NCBI GenBank assembly: GCA_029550925.1
Contig: JAKPGL010000141.1
Location: 1 to 44,225 of the forward strand
Length of the DNA: 44,225 nt
Direction: 5' to 3'
Source: Planctomycetota bacterium
Lineage (GTDB): Bacteria; Planctomycetota; Planctomycetia; Pirellulales; Thermoguttaceae
Under the pieces are notes generated by a model. That model worked only from the letters and a program-made list of their open reading frames with translations, was not told where the DNA came from and searched no databases. Below are positions 28,079 through 35,545 of the stretch, in pieces (position 1 is the first letter of the stretch; every line of letters begins with the position of its first letter). Position numbers and translations under genes: made by a program.

Positions 28079-29518
28079 ATGGAATTGGCCAAACTTCGAG
28101 TCCTTTCGGACAAAGAAATCCAACAGATTCATGAGGCTACGTTGGAGATTTTATCGCAGTGCGGCGTGAAGATGCACCACCGGCCCATGCTCTGCTTTTT
28201 GAAAGAAAAGGGAGTGACGGTGGACATGGAGTCGGGAATCGTGCGATTTTCTCGCAGTGCGATTGAAGACGCCTTGGCCGCTGCGCCGCCGCAGTTTGAG
28301 GTGTTTGATCGGCAAGGGCGGTTGGCGTATGTGCTGGGGGACCGCCGAGCGAAGATAGCGGCCGGGCACAATGCGGTGTTTTGGGTGGATAGCGAGACGG
28401 GCCAGACCCGTCCGGCCCGCGTGGCCGACGTGGAACTGTTCGCCCGCATCTGCCAACAGTTGGAATGCATCGACATGATCGGCATCCCGGTCATGCCGCA
28501 GGACGTGCCGGAACCCAGGGCGACGCTCCTCTATGGCGTGCGTGCGGTGATCGAAAACAGCACAAAACCGATCTATTTTTCCACGGACAACGGGAAGGCG
28601 AATCGGGCGTGCATCGAGTTGGCCAGAGCGGCCTTTGCCGGGCGGTTGGAAGAACAGGTCTATGCCATTAGTCAACTTTCGTCCACTAGTCCGCTTTACT
28701 GGGAAGGCGGCGTGTTGGACGCCATTATGGATACGGTTCCGGCGGGCGTCCCGCTGGCCATCCTGCCGGAGCCGATCGCCGGATTCACCGCCCCATACAC
28801 CTTGGCCGGCCTGGTAACGATGAATAACGCCGAATGCCTGTCCGGGTTAGTGATGATCCAATTGCTCCAGCCGGGGGCAAAGTTTCTGTACGCCAACTCC
28901 TGGACCACGCTGGACATGCGAACCGCCTCGGCCCTGGTGGGTTCCACGGAAACGAGCATCTGCCGAATCGCCGGGGCGCAATTGGCCCATTTTTATCGGC
29001 TTCCCTGCCATACGACCGCCCCCAACTCGGACAACCACGCCCACGACGAGCAAAACGCCTGGGAAAAGACCTTTAGCCAATTCTGCGCCATTGCCGCCGG
29101 CAACGACCTGATCGTCAACTGCGGGATGTTCGCCACCGGGTTGACGTGTAGCCATGAACAATTGATCATGGACGAAGAAATCTCGGCGATGGCCCGCCGG
29201 ATCGCCGAGGGCCTGCTGGTCAGCCCAGAGACCATCGCCGCGGACCTAATCCGGCAGATCGGCCCGCGCGGCGAAGGGTATCTGACCTGTGAGCATACGC
29301 TTCAATGGCTCCGGTCGAAGGAATATGTGCGTCCGCGGCTTTCGGTGTGCGGTCCGCGCACGGTGTGGGAAGCCCGCGGGGCCAAGGACACCTACCAGAT
29401 CGCCCGGGACAAAGTGCGTCAGTATGCGGCGCAGACCGAGCCAACCGACCCTCTGCCGGAGTCCATCCGCCGACACTTGACGGAAATCATCGCTTCCTTT
29501 GAAAGGGAATTGCCATGA
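28079..29518 (+). CDS. MttB-family (trimethylamine methyltransferase-like) protein, non-pyrrolysine
   Basis: About 479 residues, full length for the MttB superfamily (PF06253), TIM-barrel enzymes that move a methyl group from a quaternary amine to a corrinoid protein. The N-terminal KLRVLSDKEIQQIHEATLEIL and the run VAPNSDNHAHDEQ-type acidic/His segment in the C-terminal half fit the family. There is no in-frame TAG, so it lacks pyrrolysine and belongs with MtgB-like members. No corrinoid (MttC-type) gene lies in the window, which is odd for a methyltransferase. A GTG at 28073 is an alternative start. Its stop overlaps the next start as ATGA. Confidence 0.88.
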   Translation: MELAKLRVLSDKEIQQIHEATLEILSQCGVKMHHRPMLCFLKEKGVTVDMESGIVRFSRSAIEDALAAAPPQFEVFDRQGRLAYVLGDRRAKIAAGHNAVFWVDSETGQTRPARVADVELFARICQQLECIDMIGIPVMPQDVPEPRATLLYGVRAVIENSTKPIYFSTDNGKANRACIELARAAFAGRLEEQVYAISQLSSTSPLYWEGGVLDAIMDTVPAGVPLAILPEPIAGFTAPYTLAGLVTMNNAECLSGLVMIQLLQPGAKFLYANSWTTLDMRTASALVGSTETSICRIAGAQLAHFYRLPCHTTAPNSDNHAHDEQNAWEKTFSQFCAIAAGNDLIVNCGMFATGLTCSHEQLIMDEEISAMARRIAEGLLVSPETIAADLIRQIGPRGEGYLTCEHTLQWLRSKEYVRPRLSVCGPRTVWEARGAKDTYQIARDKVRQYAAQTEPTDPLPESIRRHLTEIIASFERELP

Positions 29519-30927
29519 GTTCTTCTACGATGAGTAAACCCATCTTGGCAATCAACGGTGGTCCGAAGGCGTTTCCTGGTCCTCGGGGCCGAATGCAACC
29601 GAAGATCGGCCCAGAAGAATTTCTTTCGGTGGCCGAACGATTCGGTCTGCCGCCCGAAGCGATCGAAAAGATTCGCGCGGTCGTCTGCGCGGTCGATTGG
29701 GGCCGGGGACCAACCCTCTCCCGCTACGCCACGGCCCATCCCCGACCGTCCAAAGGCGAAGTGCTGGAACAGGCGGCCAAGGAGATATTCGGCGTCCGAT
29801 ATGTGCTGCCAGTCAGTTCGGGCACCGGGGCGTTGCACAGCGCTTTTGTGGCCGTCGGCGTCGGACCAGGCGCAGAAGTGATCGTTCCGGCGATCGGCTT
29901 TTTCGCCACGGCCTCTGCGGTGGTGATGGCCCGCGGCGTGCCTGTCTTTTGCGATGTGGATGAGTCGTTGCACATCGACCCGGCGAAACTCGAGGAAAAG
30001 ATCACGCCGCGGACCGTTGCCATTGCGCCGACCTGCGTGATGGGTGGTGTGCCGGACCTGGAACCCATCCTTCAGATCGCCCGTCGGCATGGATTGAAGG
30101 TGGTGGAAGACTGCGCCCAGTCGCCGGGGGCCAAGTACAAAGGGAGGTATGTGGGCGCGTGGGGCGACATAGGTTGTTTCAGCATCTCGGCTTACAAGGT
30201 GGTTGGGGGCGGAGAGGGGGGCTTGGTAGTAACAAATGATCAACGACTCTACGAGCGGGCCTGCCAGTTGGCCGAGGCAGGCGGACTGTGGCGACCCGAC
30301 CGTTTTGCCCCGCCCCGGTACCCAGGGGAACTCTTCTGCGGCACAAACTACCGGATGTCGGAACTGGAAGCCGCCGTCAATGTGATCCAGTTGCGCAAAA
30401 TGCCGGGTTTGGTCGAACGATATAACTGGGTGCAGCGGATGATTCTCGGTCGGCTGAAGACATACCGGGAAGTGCAGCCGGTGCGACGCAACGACCCGGA
30501 AGGCGGCGTGGGCTATAATATCCGGTTTTTCACTTCGTCGGTCGAATTGGGCCGGAAGATCGCCGCCGCCCTGAACGCCGAGGGGATTGGTTGCGGCCAA
30601 TTTCTCTGGCCAGCCGAGTGTGCGATCCGCGGGCCGGATGCCCCGCCCGACTGGCATGTGTATCGGTATATGTTTCCTCTGATCCTCCAGGGCGCACCGA
30701 CGGAAACGCTCTGTCCGTTCGAGTGTCCGGTATATCGTGAGCGAGGCGGCCAGATCAACTATCGGCCCGACGATTGCCCCACCGCCGCCGACCTATTTGA
30801 CCGAAACATCATGATCTGGTTGGAGTCCTGGTACAACGACGAGGATTGCCAGGCCATCGCCGCTGGGATCAATAAGGTGCTAGACGCCTATTGCACGGAA
30901 GACCCTTCAGCGCCCGGTTGGGTATGA
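29515..30927 (+). CDS. DegT/DnrJ/EryC1/StrS-type aminotransferase
   Basis: 470 residues. A PLP enzyme of the sugar aminotransferase family: the PLP-binding SSGTGALHSAF, the EDCAQSPGA segment with the ring-nitrogen Asp, and FSISAYKVVGGGEGG with the likely internal-aldimine Lys228 are in the usual order. Such enzymes aminate keto-sugars or keto-cyclitols, or run in reverse. A non-canonical stretch of about 40 residues near 270-300 and the long C-terminus make it longer than typical (about 380). Translational overlap with the MttB-like gene implies the two products work together. Confidence 0.92.
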   Translation: MSSSTMSKPILAINGGPKAFPGPRGRMQPKIGPEEFLSVAERFGLPPEAIEKIRAVVCAVDWGRGPTLSRYATAHPRPSKGEVLEQAAKEIFGVRYVLPVSSGTGALHSAFVAVGVGPGAEVIVPAIGFFATASAVVMARGVPVFCDVDESLHIDPAKLEEKITPRTVAIAPTCVMGGVPDLEPILQIARRHGLKVVEDCAQSPGAKYKGRYVGAWGDIGCFSISAYKVVGGGEGGLVVTNDQRLYERACQLAEAGGLWRPDRFAPPRYPGELFCGTNYRMSELEAAVNVIQLRKMPGLVERYNWVQRMILGRLKTYREVQPVRRNDPEGGVGYNIRFFTSSVELGRKIAAALNAEGIGCGQFLWPAECAIRGPDAPPDWHVYRYMFPLILQGAPTETLCPFECPVYRERGGQINYRPDDCPTAADLFDRNIMIWLESWYNDEDCQAIAAGINKVLDAYCTEDPSAPGWV

Positions 30928-30958
30928 GGCGGCTGGCTGACGGAAAGGAGCACTTGGG

Positions 30959-31780
30959 ATGATCACCATAGGAGTTTGTCTGGAGACGGTGTTTACGGAT
31001 CGGCCTGCGCCGGAGCGGATCGCTCGGATCCGCCAAGCAGGGTTTAGCGGTGTGGAATTTTGGCATCCGGAGGGCACCTGGGACGGATCGACCATTCGGC
31101 GGGATTGGGCCAAAGATCCGCAACAGCTCCGAGAGGCCGCCGAACAGCAGGGAGTGGTCCTCACGGATTTTGCCCTTCATGCGTGGGATGGGTCGATTGG
31201 CGGTTCGCCGGTCAACCCGGCCGATCATCCGAAATATATCGATCAGGTCCGGCGGATGCTTGCCTTTGCCCAAGCCGCCGGCATCCGCAAGGGAATCACC
31301 CTGTCCGGCACGGCGGCGCCTGGCTTATCCCGAACACAAATGCGGGAGCATCTGGAAAAGGCCCTTCTCCAGGCGGTCGAATTGGCCCGACAGGCCGATT
31401 TCCTTCTCCTGTTGGAGCCGCTCAATACGCTGGTGGATCACCCCGGCTACTATCTGGACTCCAGTCGGGAGGCGGTCCAGATCATCCGCTCCATTGGCAG
31501 CCCGCATCTAAAAATGCTCTACGACATTTACCACATGCAGATCATGGAAGGCAACGTACTAGCGACGATCGAACAACACCTGGACTGTATCGGGCATTTC
31601 CACGCCGCCGGCGTCCCCGGCCGAGGCGAACTGTTCACCGGCGAGCTTCACTATCCGAATATCCTTCGCCGATTGGAGTCGCTGGGATACGAAGGCAGTT
31701 TCGGCCTGGAGTATTTTCCGACGCTGCCTGACCCGCAGGAGTCGCTCCGGCAGACCTACCGATACGTATTCGGCGGTTAG
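30959..31780 (+). CDS. Hydroxypyruvate isomerase-like TIM-barrel sugar isomerase
   Basis: 273 residues of the AP-endonuclease-2 / sugar phosphate isomerase fold. The Hyi-type signatures are LLEPLN (Glu153), YDIYHMQIMEGN, GHFHAAGVPGRGEL with a tract leading to HYPNI, and FGLEYFP (Glu251). The two Glu residues are at the positions expected for the metal-bound proton transfer. ATG at 30959 follows AAGGAG. It is last in the glycosidase operon. It could act on hydroxypyruvate or on a keto-sugar produced by the aminotransferase; context favours the latter. Confidence 0.88.
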   Translation: MITIGVCLETVFTDRPAPERIARIRQAGFSGVEFWHPEGTWDGSTIRRDWAKDPQQLREAAEQQGVVLTDFALHAWDGSIGGSPVNPADHPKYIDQVRRMLAFAQAAGIRKGITLSGTAAPGLSRTQMREHLEKALLQAVELARQADFLLLLEPLNTLVDHPGYYLDSSREAVQIIRSIGSPHLKMLYDIYHMQIMEGNVLATIEQHLDCIGHFHAAGVPGRGELFTGELHYPNILRRLESLGYEGSFGLEYFPTLPDPQESLRQTYRYVFGG

Positions 31781-31788
31781 CCGAGGCA

Positions 31789-32955
31789 TCATTCCTGCTG
31801 CCGGAGTTGGCATTGGCGTCGGTATTCGCTGGGCGTCATGCCGGTCAGTTTTTGAAACACGACGGAAAGGCGCTGCGGGGTGGAGAATCCGCAGCGGCGG
31901 GCGATTTGGAGCAATTTCCAATCCGTTTCGTTGAGCAACTGTTTGGCGTATTCGATCCGGGCGTGATGGATTTCTTCCAGGACCGAGCGACCCAAAATTT
32001 TACGGAACTTCTCCTCCAGGGCGCGACGGCGGACGATCAATTGGTCGGCCAGTTCGGCCACTTTGAATCGACGGTCCACATGGTTTCGGATCAGGTGTAG
32101 GGCCTCCGCCACCACCGGGTCTTCGACCGCCAAGGTACTGGTGGATTGTCGGGCGACCACTCGAAGCGGCGGCAGGAAAAGTGGTTTGGCAGGCGGCGGA
32201 TGGCCCGAAAGCATCCGATCCAGCACCCAGGCCGCCTCATACCCAATCCGCTCTCCAGGAATCGCTACGCTGGAAATCGGCGGAAACGCCAACTGACATT
32301 CCAACTCGTCGTTATCCACGCCCAAAATAGCCGCCTGTTCCGGCACACGGAGCCCTATCTGTTGGCAGGCGTCGGCCAGATCGTGGGCCGCCACATCATG
32401 GTCGGCCAAAATCGCCACCGGCTTGGGCAGGTTCTCCAACCATCGCCGAACCTGCTGATCTACCCGCTTCCAACTGACCGGCGCCGGCAGCCTCGGAATG
32501 TATTCCACATGGCAGGAGGAAACTGGAAAGCCTGCTTTCTCGATCTGTTGGCGGAAACTGGCCTCCCGAAGCCGACTATAATACGCCGTCCCGCTCCCAT
32601 AAAATCCATAATGCCGATAACCGCGCTGGAGGAAATGCTCGGCGGCCAGTCGGCCAACCGCCTCGTGATCTACATCGACCACCGGGACCTTGAACCCCTG
32701 GAGCACACAGCCGGTATCCACCACCGGTTTGCGCAGCCGCAAAATCTGCCGAGCAAACTGCACATCGACCAAATGGGCGATGATCCCGTCCGGTTGCCAC
32801 TCCCGCACCACGGGCGTAATCGCCGGTTCTGCCGGCGCATTGCGAAACACCCAGTCCCGCTTCTGAAGACCGTAGGCGTGAATCCCCCGAAGCACCTGTC
32901 GGTGGAATTCTGCATCCTGCCCCATTAACAGCGCAATCCGCCGCACTCGCCCCAT
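31789..32955 (-). CDS. XylR-type transcriptional regulator (LacI-like sensor + AraC DNA-binding domain)
   Basis: 388 residues. The N-terminal two thirds (about 5-275) is a periplasmic-binding-protein-like sensor (RRIALLMG..., DGIIAHL, FYGSGTAYYSRLREASF, VDNDELECQLAFPPISSVAIP) as in XylR. The C-terminus has two AraC-type helix-turn-helix segments (FKVAELADQLIVRRRALEEKFRKILG and LLQIARRCGFSTPQRLSVVFQKLTGMTPSEYRR). These proteins bind a sugar and activate transcription from direct-repeat half-sites. ATG at 32955 has GGGAGG at 6-bp spacing; a TTG at 32961 is less likely. It is convergent with the operon and is the best candidate for reading the GCGCAAAAC repeats. Confidence 0.93.
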   Translation of the reverse strand: MGRVRRIALLMGQDAEFHRQVLRGIHAYGLQKRDWVFRNAPAEPAITPVVREWQPDGIIAHLVDVQFARQILRLRKPVVDTGCVLQGFKVPVVDVDHEAVGRLAAEHFLQRGYRHYGFYGSGTAYYSRLREASFRQQIEKAGFPVSSCHVEYIPRLPAPVSWKRVDQQVRRWLENLPKPVAILADHDVAAHDLADACQQIGLRVPEQAAILGVDNDELECQLAFPPISSVAIPGERIGYEAAWVLDRMLSGHPPPAKPLFLPPLRVVARQSTSTLAVEDPVVAEALHLIRNHVDRRFKVAELADQLIVRRRALEEKFRKILGRSVLEEIHHARIEYAKQLLNETDWKLLQIARRCGFSTPQRLSVVFQKLTGMTPSEYRRQCQLRQQE

Positions 32956-32965
32956 CGGCAACCTC

Positions 32966-33402
32966 CCTACGTAACTAGGCTGTCCAGGCTGAGCAATGCG
33001 CCCGCTGGACAGCGGGCGTTACGTAACTTAGGCTGTCCAGCCTGAGTTGCCGCCGGCTAAACAGCCGGCGTTACAATCGCCGGCTTGACAGCCGTCGTTA
33101 CGAGTAACCGCTGTTTACACACCCGGCGCTACGGCCAACACCTACTTTTATAGAATACCCTGCCTTCTGGCGACAGAGCAAGTCGGTTACGTAACTTAGG
33201 CTTTCCAGGCTGAGGAATGCGCCCGCTCGACAGCGGGCGTTACGTAACTTAGGCTGTCCAGCCTGAGTCAGCCGCCGGCTAAACAGCCGGCGTTACAATC
33301 GCCGGCTTGACAGCCGACGTTACATCTGGGCCCGCTCGACAGCGGGCGTTACGTAGCTTGGCCTGTCCAGCCTGAGTCAACCGCCGGCTAAACAATCGGC
33401 GT
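32966..33402 (+). repeat. Hairpin array 2
   Basis: The longest array. A higher-order unit of about 130 bp occurs twice (33000-33110 and 33215-33330) with the order: GCCCGCTGGACAGCGGGC (33000-33017); AGGCTGTCCAGCCT (33030-33043); GCCGGCTAAACAGCCGGC (33052-33069); GCCGGCTTGACAGCCG (33079-33094). A 55-bp non-repeat spacer lies near 33125-33180. It fills the gap between the regulator and the DUF1559 promoter region; the only other thing here is operator b. Confidence 0.75.
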
Positions 33403-33408
33403 GGTGGG

Positions 33409-33443
33409 GCGCAAAACGATACCAAAATGGCGCAAAACGGCAC
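33409..33443 (+). promoter_or_regulatory. Operator b: GCGCAAAAC direct repeat, 21-bp period
   Basis: GCGCAAAAC at 33409-33417 and 33430-33438, followed by GGCAC. The spacer ACCAAAATG resembles those of the other two sites. A -10-like TATATT lies 78 bp from the first half-site, the same distance as in operator a. Confidence 0.6.
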
Positions 33444-33486
33444 CTATTCGACCGGTTGCGTTCTCCCGTTTTTTTCAGGTCCGAAT

Positions 33487-33492
33487 TATATT
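33487..33492 (+). promoter_or_regulatory. Candidate -10 for the DUF1559/lipoprotein unit
   Basis: TATATT within GAATTATATTG, about 64 bp before the start codon. No good -35 is present, as for the other two operator-linked promoters. Confidence 0.4.
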
Positions 33493-33555
33493 GAAACAAA
33501 AGGACCCGCCTGTTTCAAAAATGTTCCCGACGCCGATCCGAAAGAAGGTCTCGTG

Positions 33556-34554
33556 ATGAGCCAATCTGCTCTGACGCAAAAGCGAGTTTGCTCTCCCTCT
33601 CCAAGGTTCTTTAGGTTCCCCGAGAGGGTTCATGGTTTCACGTTGGTCGAACTGTTGGTGGTCATTGCCATTATTGGGATTTTGATTGCTTTGCTTTTGC
33701 CGGCGGTGCAGGCGGCCCGCGAGGCGGCCCGACGCGCCCAGTGCTCGAATAACCTCAAACAGATCGGCCTGGCTCTGCACAATTACCACTCCGCGTTCCG
33801 GTGTTTTCCTGCCGGCACGGTGGTCAATGTGCCGACCGCCTGCAACGGCAGCGATTGCCGCGGCACGAGCATGATGGTCGTCATCCTCCCCTATATGGAA
33901 CAGAGTGCGATCGAACAAATCTATCAGCCCTACTACCGGACGAATCGAGCTTGGCTCAATTTCGTCAGCGAAAACCCCCAAAACGCCGCCAACTCCGTCA
34001 TCCCTACCTATCTCTGCCCAAGCCAAGGTAAATGGGGCAATATCCTCAATCGGAAAGACTATTTCGGCTGCGCCGGCGGCAAGACGGCTAGCTATCGCCA
34101 CTTCCGCGGCGATTCCTATGTCGATGGCGTTTTCTATGTCAACAGTTTCACTCGGATCGATCACGTGCGCGACGGCACGTCGAGTACCATTGCCATGGGC
34201 GAAAGTGTGCATCCGCATCCGTATGGGATAGGCGACGGCTACGGCAATATGAACGTGGGCGGGCCGACGTATTGGTTCGACGGCGGCGGCCTGTACGCCG
34301 ATCTGCCGGCAGAACAAGGGCAAGGGTATGGCCGATGTCTGATGACTACGAAATACCCCATCAACAGCGTCCATATCCCGATGACCCCTGACTTTGAAAA
34401 CGACGTGCCCTACGGCAGCCGACATCCCGGCGGCGCCCAGTTCGTCTTCTGCGACGGGCACGTTGTCTTCCTGAGCGAAACGATTGACATGGCCGTCTAT
34501 CAAGGGCTTTCCACCCGCGACGGCGGCGAAGTCGTCAAAGCCGACGCCTTCTAG
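33556..34554 (+). CDS. DUF1559 pseudopilin-like protein
   Basis: 332 residues. The prepilin-type segment [24 protein letters not shown] begins near residue 25, followed by [19 protein letters not shown]. The C-terminal H-x9-DG motif reads SRHPGGAQFVFCDGHVVFLSE. Assembly into a pseudopilus-type structure is family knowledge; function is unknown. An in-frame ATG at 33427 lies inside operator b and is rejected; GTG 33553 or ATG 33556 follow GAAGG. It pairs with the lipoprotein gene 330 bp downstream, with hairpin array 3 between. The pairing repeats that at 16878-18400. Confidence 0.92.
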   Translation: MSQSALTQKRVCSPSPRFFRFPERVHGFTLVELLVVIAIIGILIALLLPAVQAAREAARRAQCSNNLKQIGLALHNYHSAFRCFPAGTVVNVPTACNGSDCRGTSMMVVILPYMEQSAIEQIYQPYYRTNRAWLNFVSENPQNAANSVIPTYLCPSQGKWGNILNRKDYFGCAGGKTASYRHFRGDSYVDGVFYVNSFTRIDHVRDGTSSTIAMGESVHPHPYGIGDGYGNMNVGGPTYWFDGGGLYADLPAEQGQGYGRCLMTTKYPINSVHIPMTPDFENDVPYGSRHPGGAQFVFCDGHVVFLSETIDMAVYQGLSTRDGGEVVKADAF

Positions 34555-34571
34555 TCCGCCCAGGTAATGTG

Positions 34572-34832
34572 GTCTGTCAAGCCGGCGATTGTAACGTCGG
34601 CTGTTGGCCGGCGGCTAACTCAGGCTGGACAGCCTAAGCTACGTAACGCTCGCTGTCCAGCGGGCGATTGTAACGTCGGCTGTCAAGCCGGCGATTGTAA
34701 CGTCGGTTGTTTAGCCGGCGGCTAACTCAGGCTGGACAGCCTAAGTTACGTAACGCTCGCTGTCCAGCGGGCGCAGATGTAGCGCCGTCTGTTAGACGGC
34801 GGTTGCTCAGGTTAGACAGCCTAAATTACACC
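34572..34832 (+). repeat. Hairpin array 3
   Basis: Nine or so hairpins in the reverse orientation of array 2, e.g. CGCTGTCCAGCG, GGCTGTCAAGCC and GGTTGTTTAGCC, joined by TACGTAACG-type linkers. GCCGTCTGTTAGACGGC (34784-34800) has a changed inner base pair on both sides relative to the common GCCGGCT/AGCCGGC stem, so pairing is preserved. It fills most of the 327-bp gap between the DUF1559 gene and its lipoprotein partner. Confidence 0.75.
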
Positions 34833-34881
34833 TATAGCCCCAAGTTTTTTGACGCCAATCCGGCACGAGAAAGGAGATACG

Positions 34882-35364
34882 ATGAGACGGAAATGGTTGG
34901 GGGGTTTACTTTTGGCTGGGTGTGTTTTGGTCGGGAACCTCTGGCTGACGGGGTGCGGGTCGAATCGGCCAAGTGCCGCGCCGGTGCAGGGGAAGATCAC
35001 CTGCGGCGGCCAGCCGGTCCCTGAAGGCGTGGTTACCTTCTATCCGGAACAGGGCCGACCGGCCACTGGACGCATTCAACCAGATGGAACTTACCGTTTG
35101 ACCACCTTTGAACCAGGCGACGGCGCCCTTGTGGGCAAACATAAGGTAACCATCGAGGCAGTCCGGTTCAGCGGCGACGGCCCGCAACCGAAAAGCATGG
35201 AAGAAGAAATCCGAATGGCGATGGAAAAAAAGCCAGCCAAGAGCGGCCCGTCGCAACCGCAGTGGCTTGTGCCGCCCCGCTATGCGAAGCGAGAAACCAC
35301 CCCTTTGGTCTTCGAGGTCCGGCCAGGGGAGAACACCGCCGACTTCGACCTGCCCCGGCAGTAA
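34882..35364 (+). CDS. Lipoprotein with carboxypeptidase-regulatory-like domain
   Basis: 160 residues. Signal peptide II: MRRKW, a hydrophobic stretch and the lipobox LTGC near residue 25. The mature domain has GKITCGGQPVPEGVVTFYPEQ and RIQPDGTYRLTTF, the same beta-sandwich type as the protein at 16878. A basic/acidic helix (residues about 110-130, EEEIRMAMEKKPAK) is an insertion relative to that paralogue. ATG at 34882 has AAAGGAG upstream. It probably serves the same unknown surface role together with the DUF1559 protein. Confidence 0.85.
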   Translation: MRRKWLGGLLLAGCVLVGNLWLTGCGSNRPSAAPVQGKITCGGQPVPEGVVTFYPEQGRPATGRIQPDGTYRLTTFEPGDGALVGKHKVTIEAVRFSGDGPQPKSMEEEIRMAMEKKPAKSGPSQPQWLVPPRYAKRETTPLVFEVRPGENTADFDLPRQ

Positions 35365-35365
35365 C

Positions 35366-35545
35366 CCGTAACTTAGCCTGACCAGGCTGAGGAATGCGCC
35401 CGCTGGACAGCGGGCGTTACGTAGCTTGGCCTGTCCAGGCTGAGTCAGCCGCCGGCTAAACAGCCGTCGTTATAATCGCCGGCTTGACAACCGGCGTTGC
35501 ATCTGCGCCCGCTGGACAGCGGGCGTTACATCATGTGCCGGCTAA
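35366..35545 (+). repeat. Hairpin array 4
   Basis: Five or more hairpins in the orientation of array 2, including two copies of GCCCGCTGGACAGCGGGC and one GCCGGCTTGACAACCGGC with a mismatch. It lies between convergent genes, running to the stop codon of the PEP-CTERM gene, so it could act as a two-way transcription end. Confidence 0.7.

Noticed and set aside
28079-29518. Pyrrolysine-type MttB
   Set aside because: No in-frame TAG interrupts the gene and no tRNA-Pyl is seen in the window.
33427-33555. Upstream in-frame extension of the second DUF1559 gene
   Set aside because: It begins inside the GCGCAAAAC operator and has no ribosome-binding site; the GTG/ATG at 33553/33556 has one.
22826-35545. 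CRISPR array
   Set aside because: The repeats are hairpins of changing sequence with 10-20-bp linkers; there are no constant repeats with 30-40-bp unique spacers and no cas genes.
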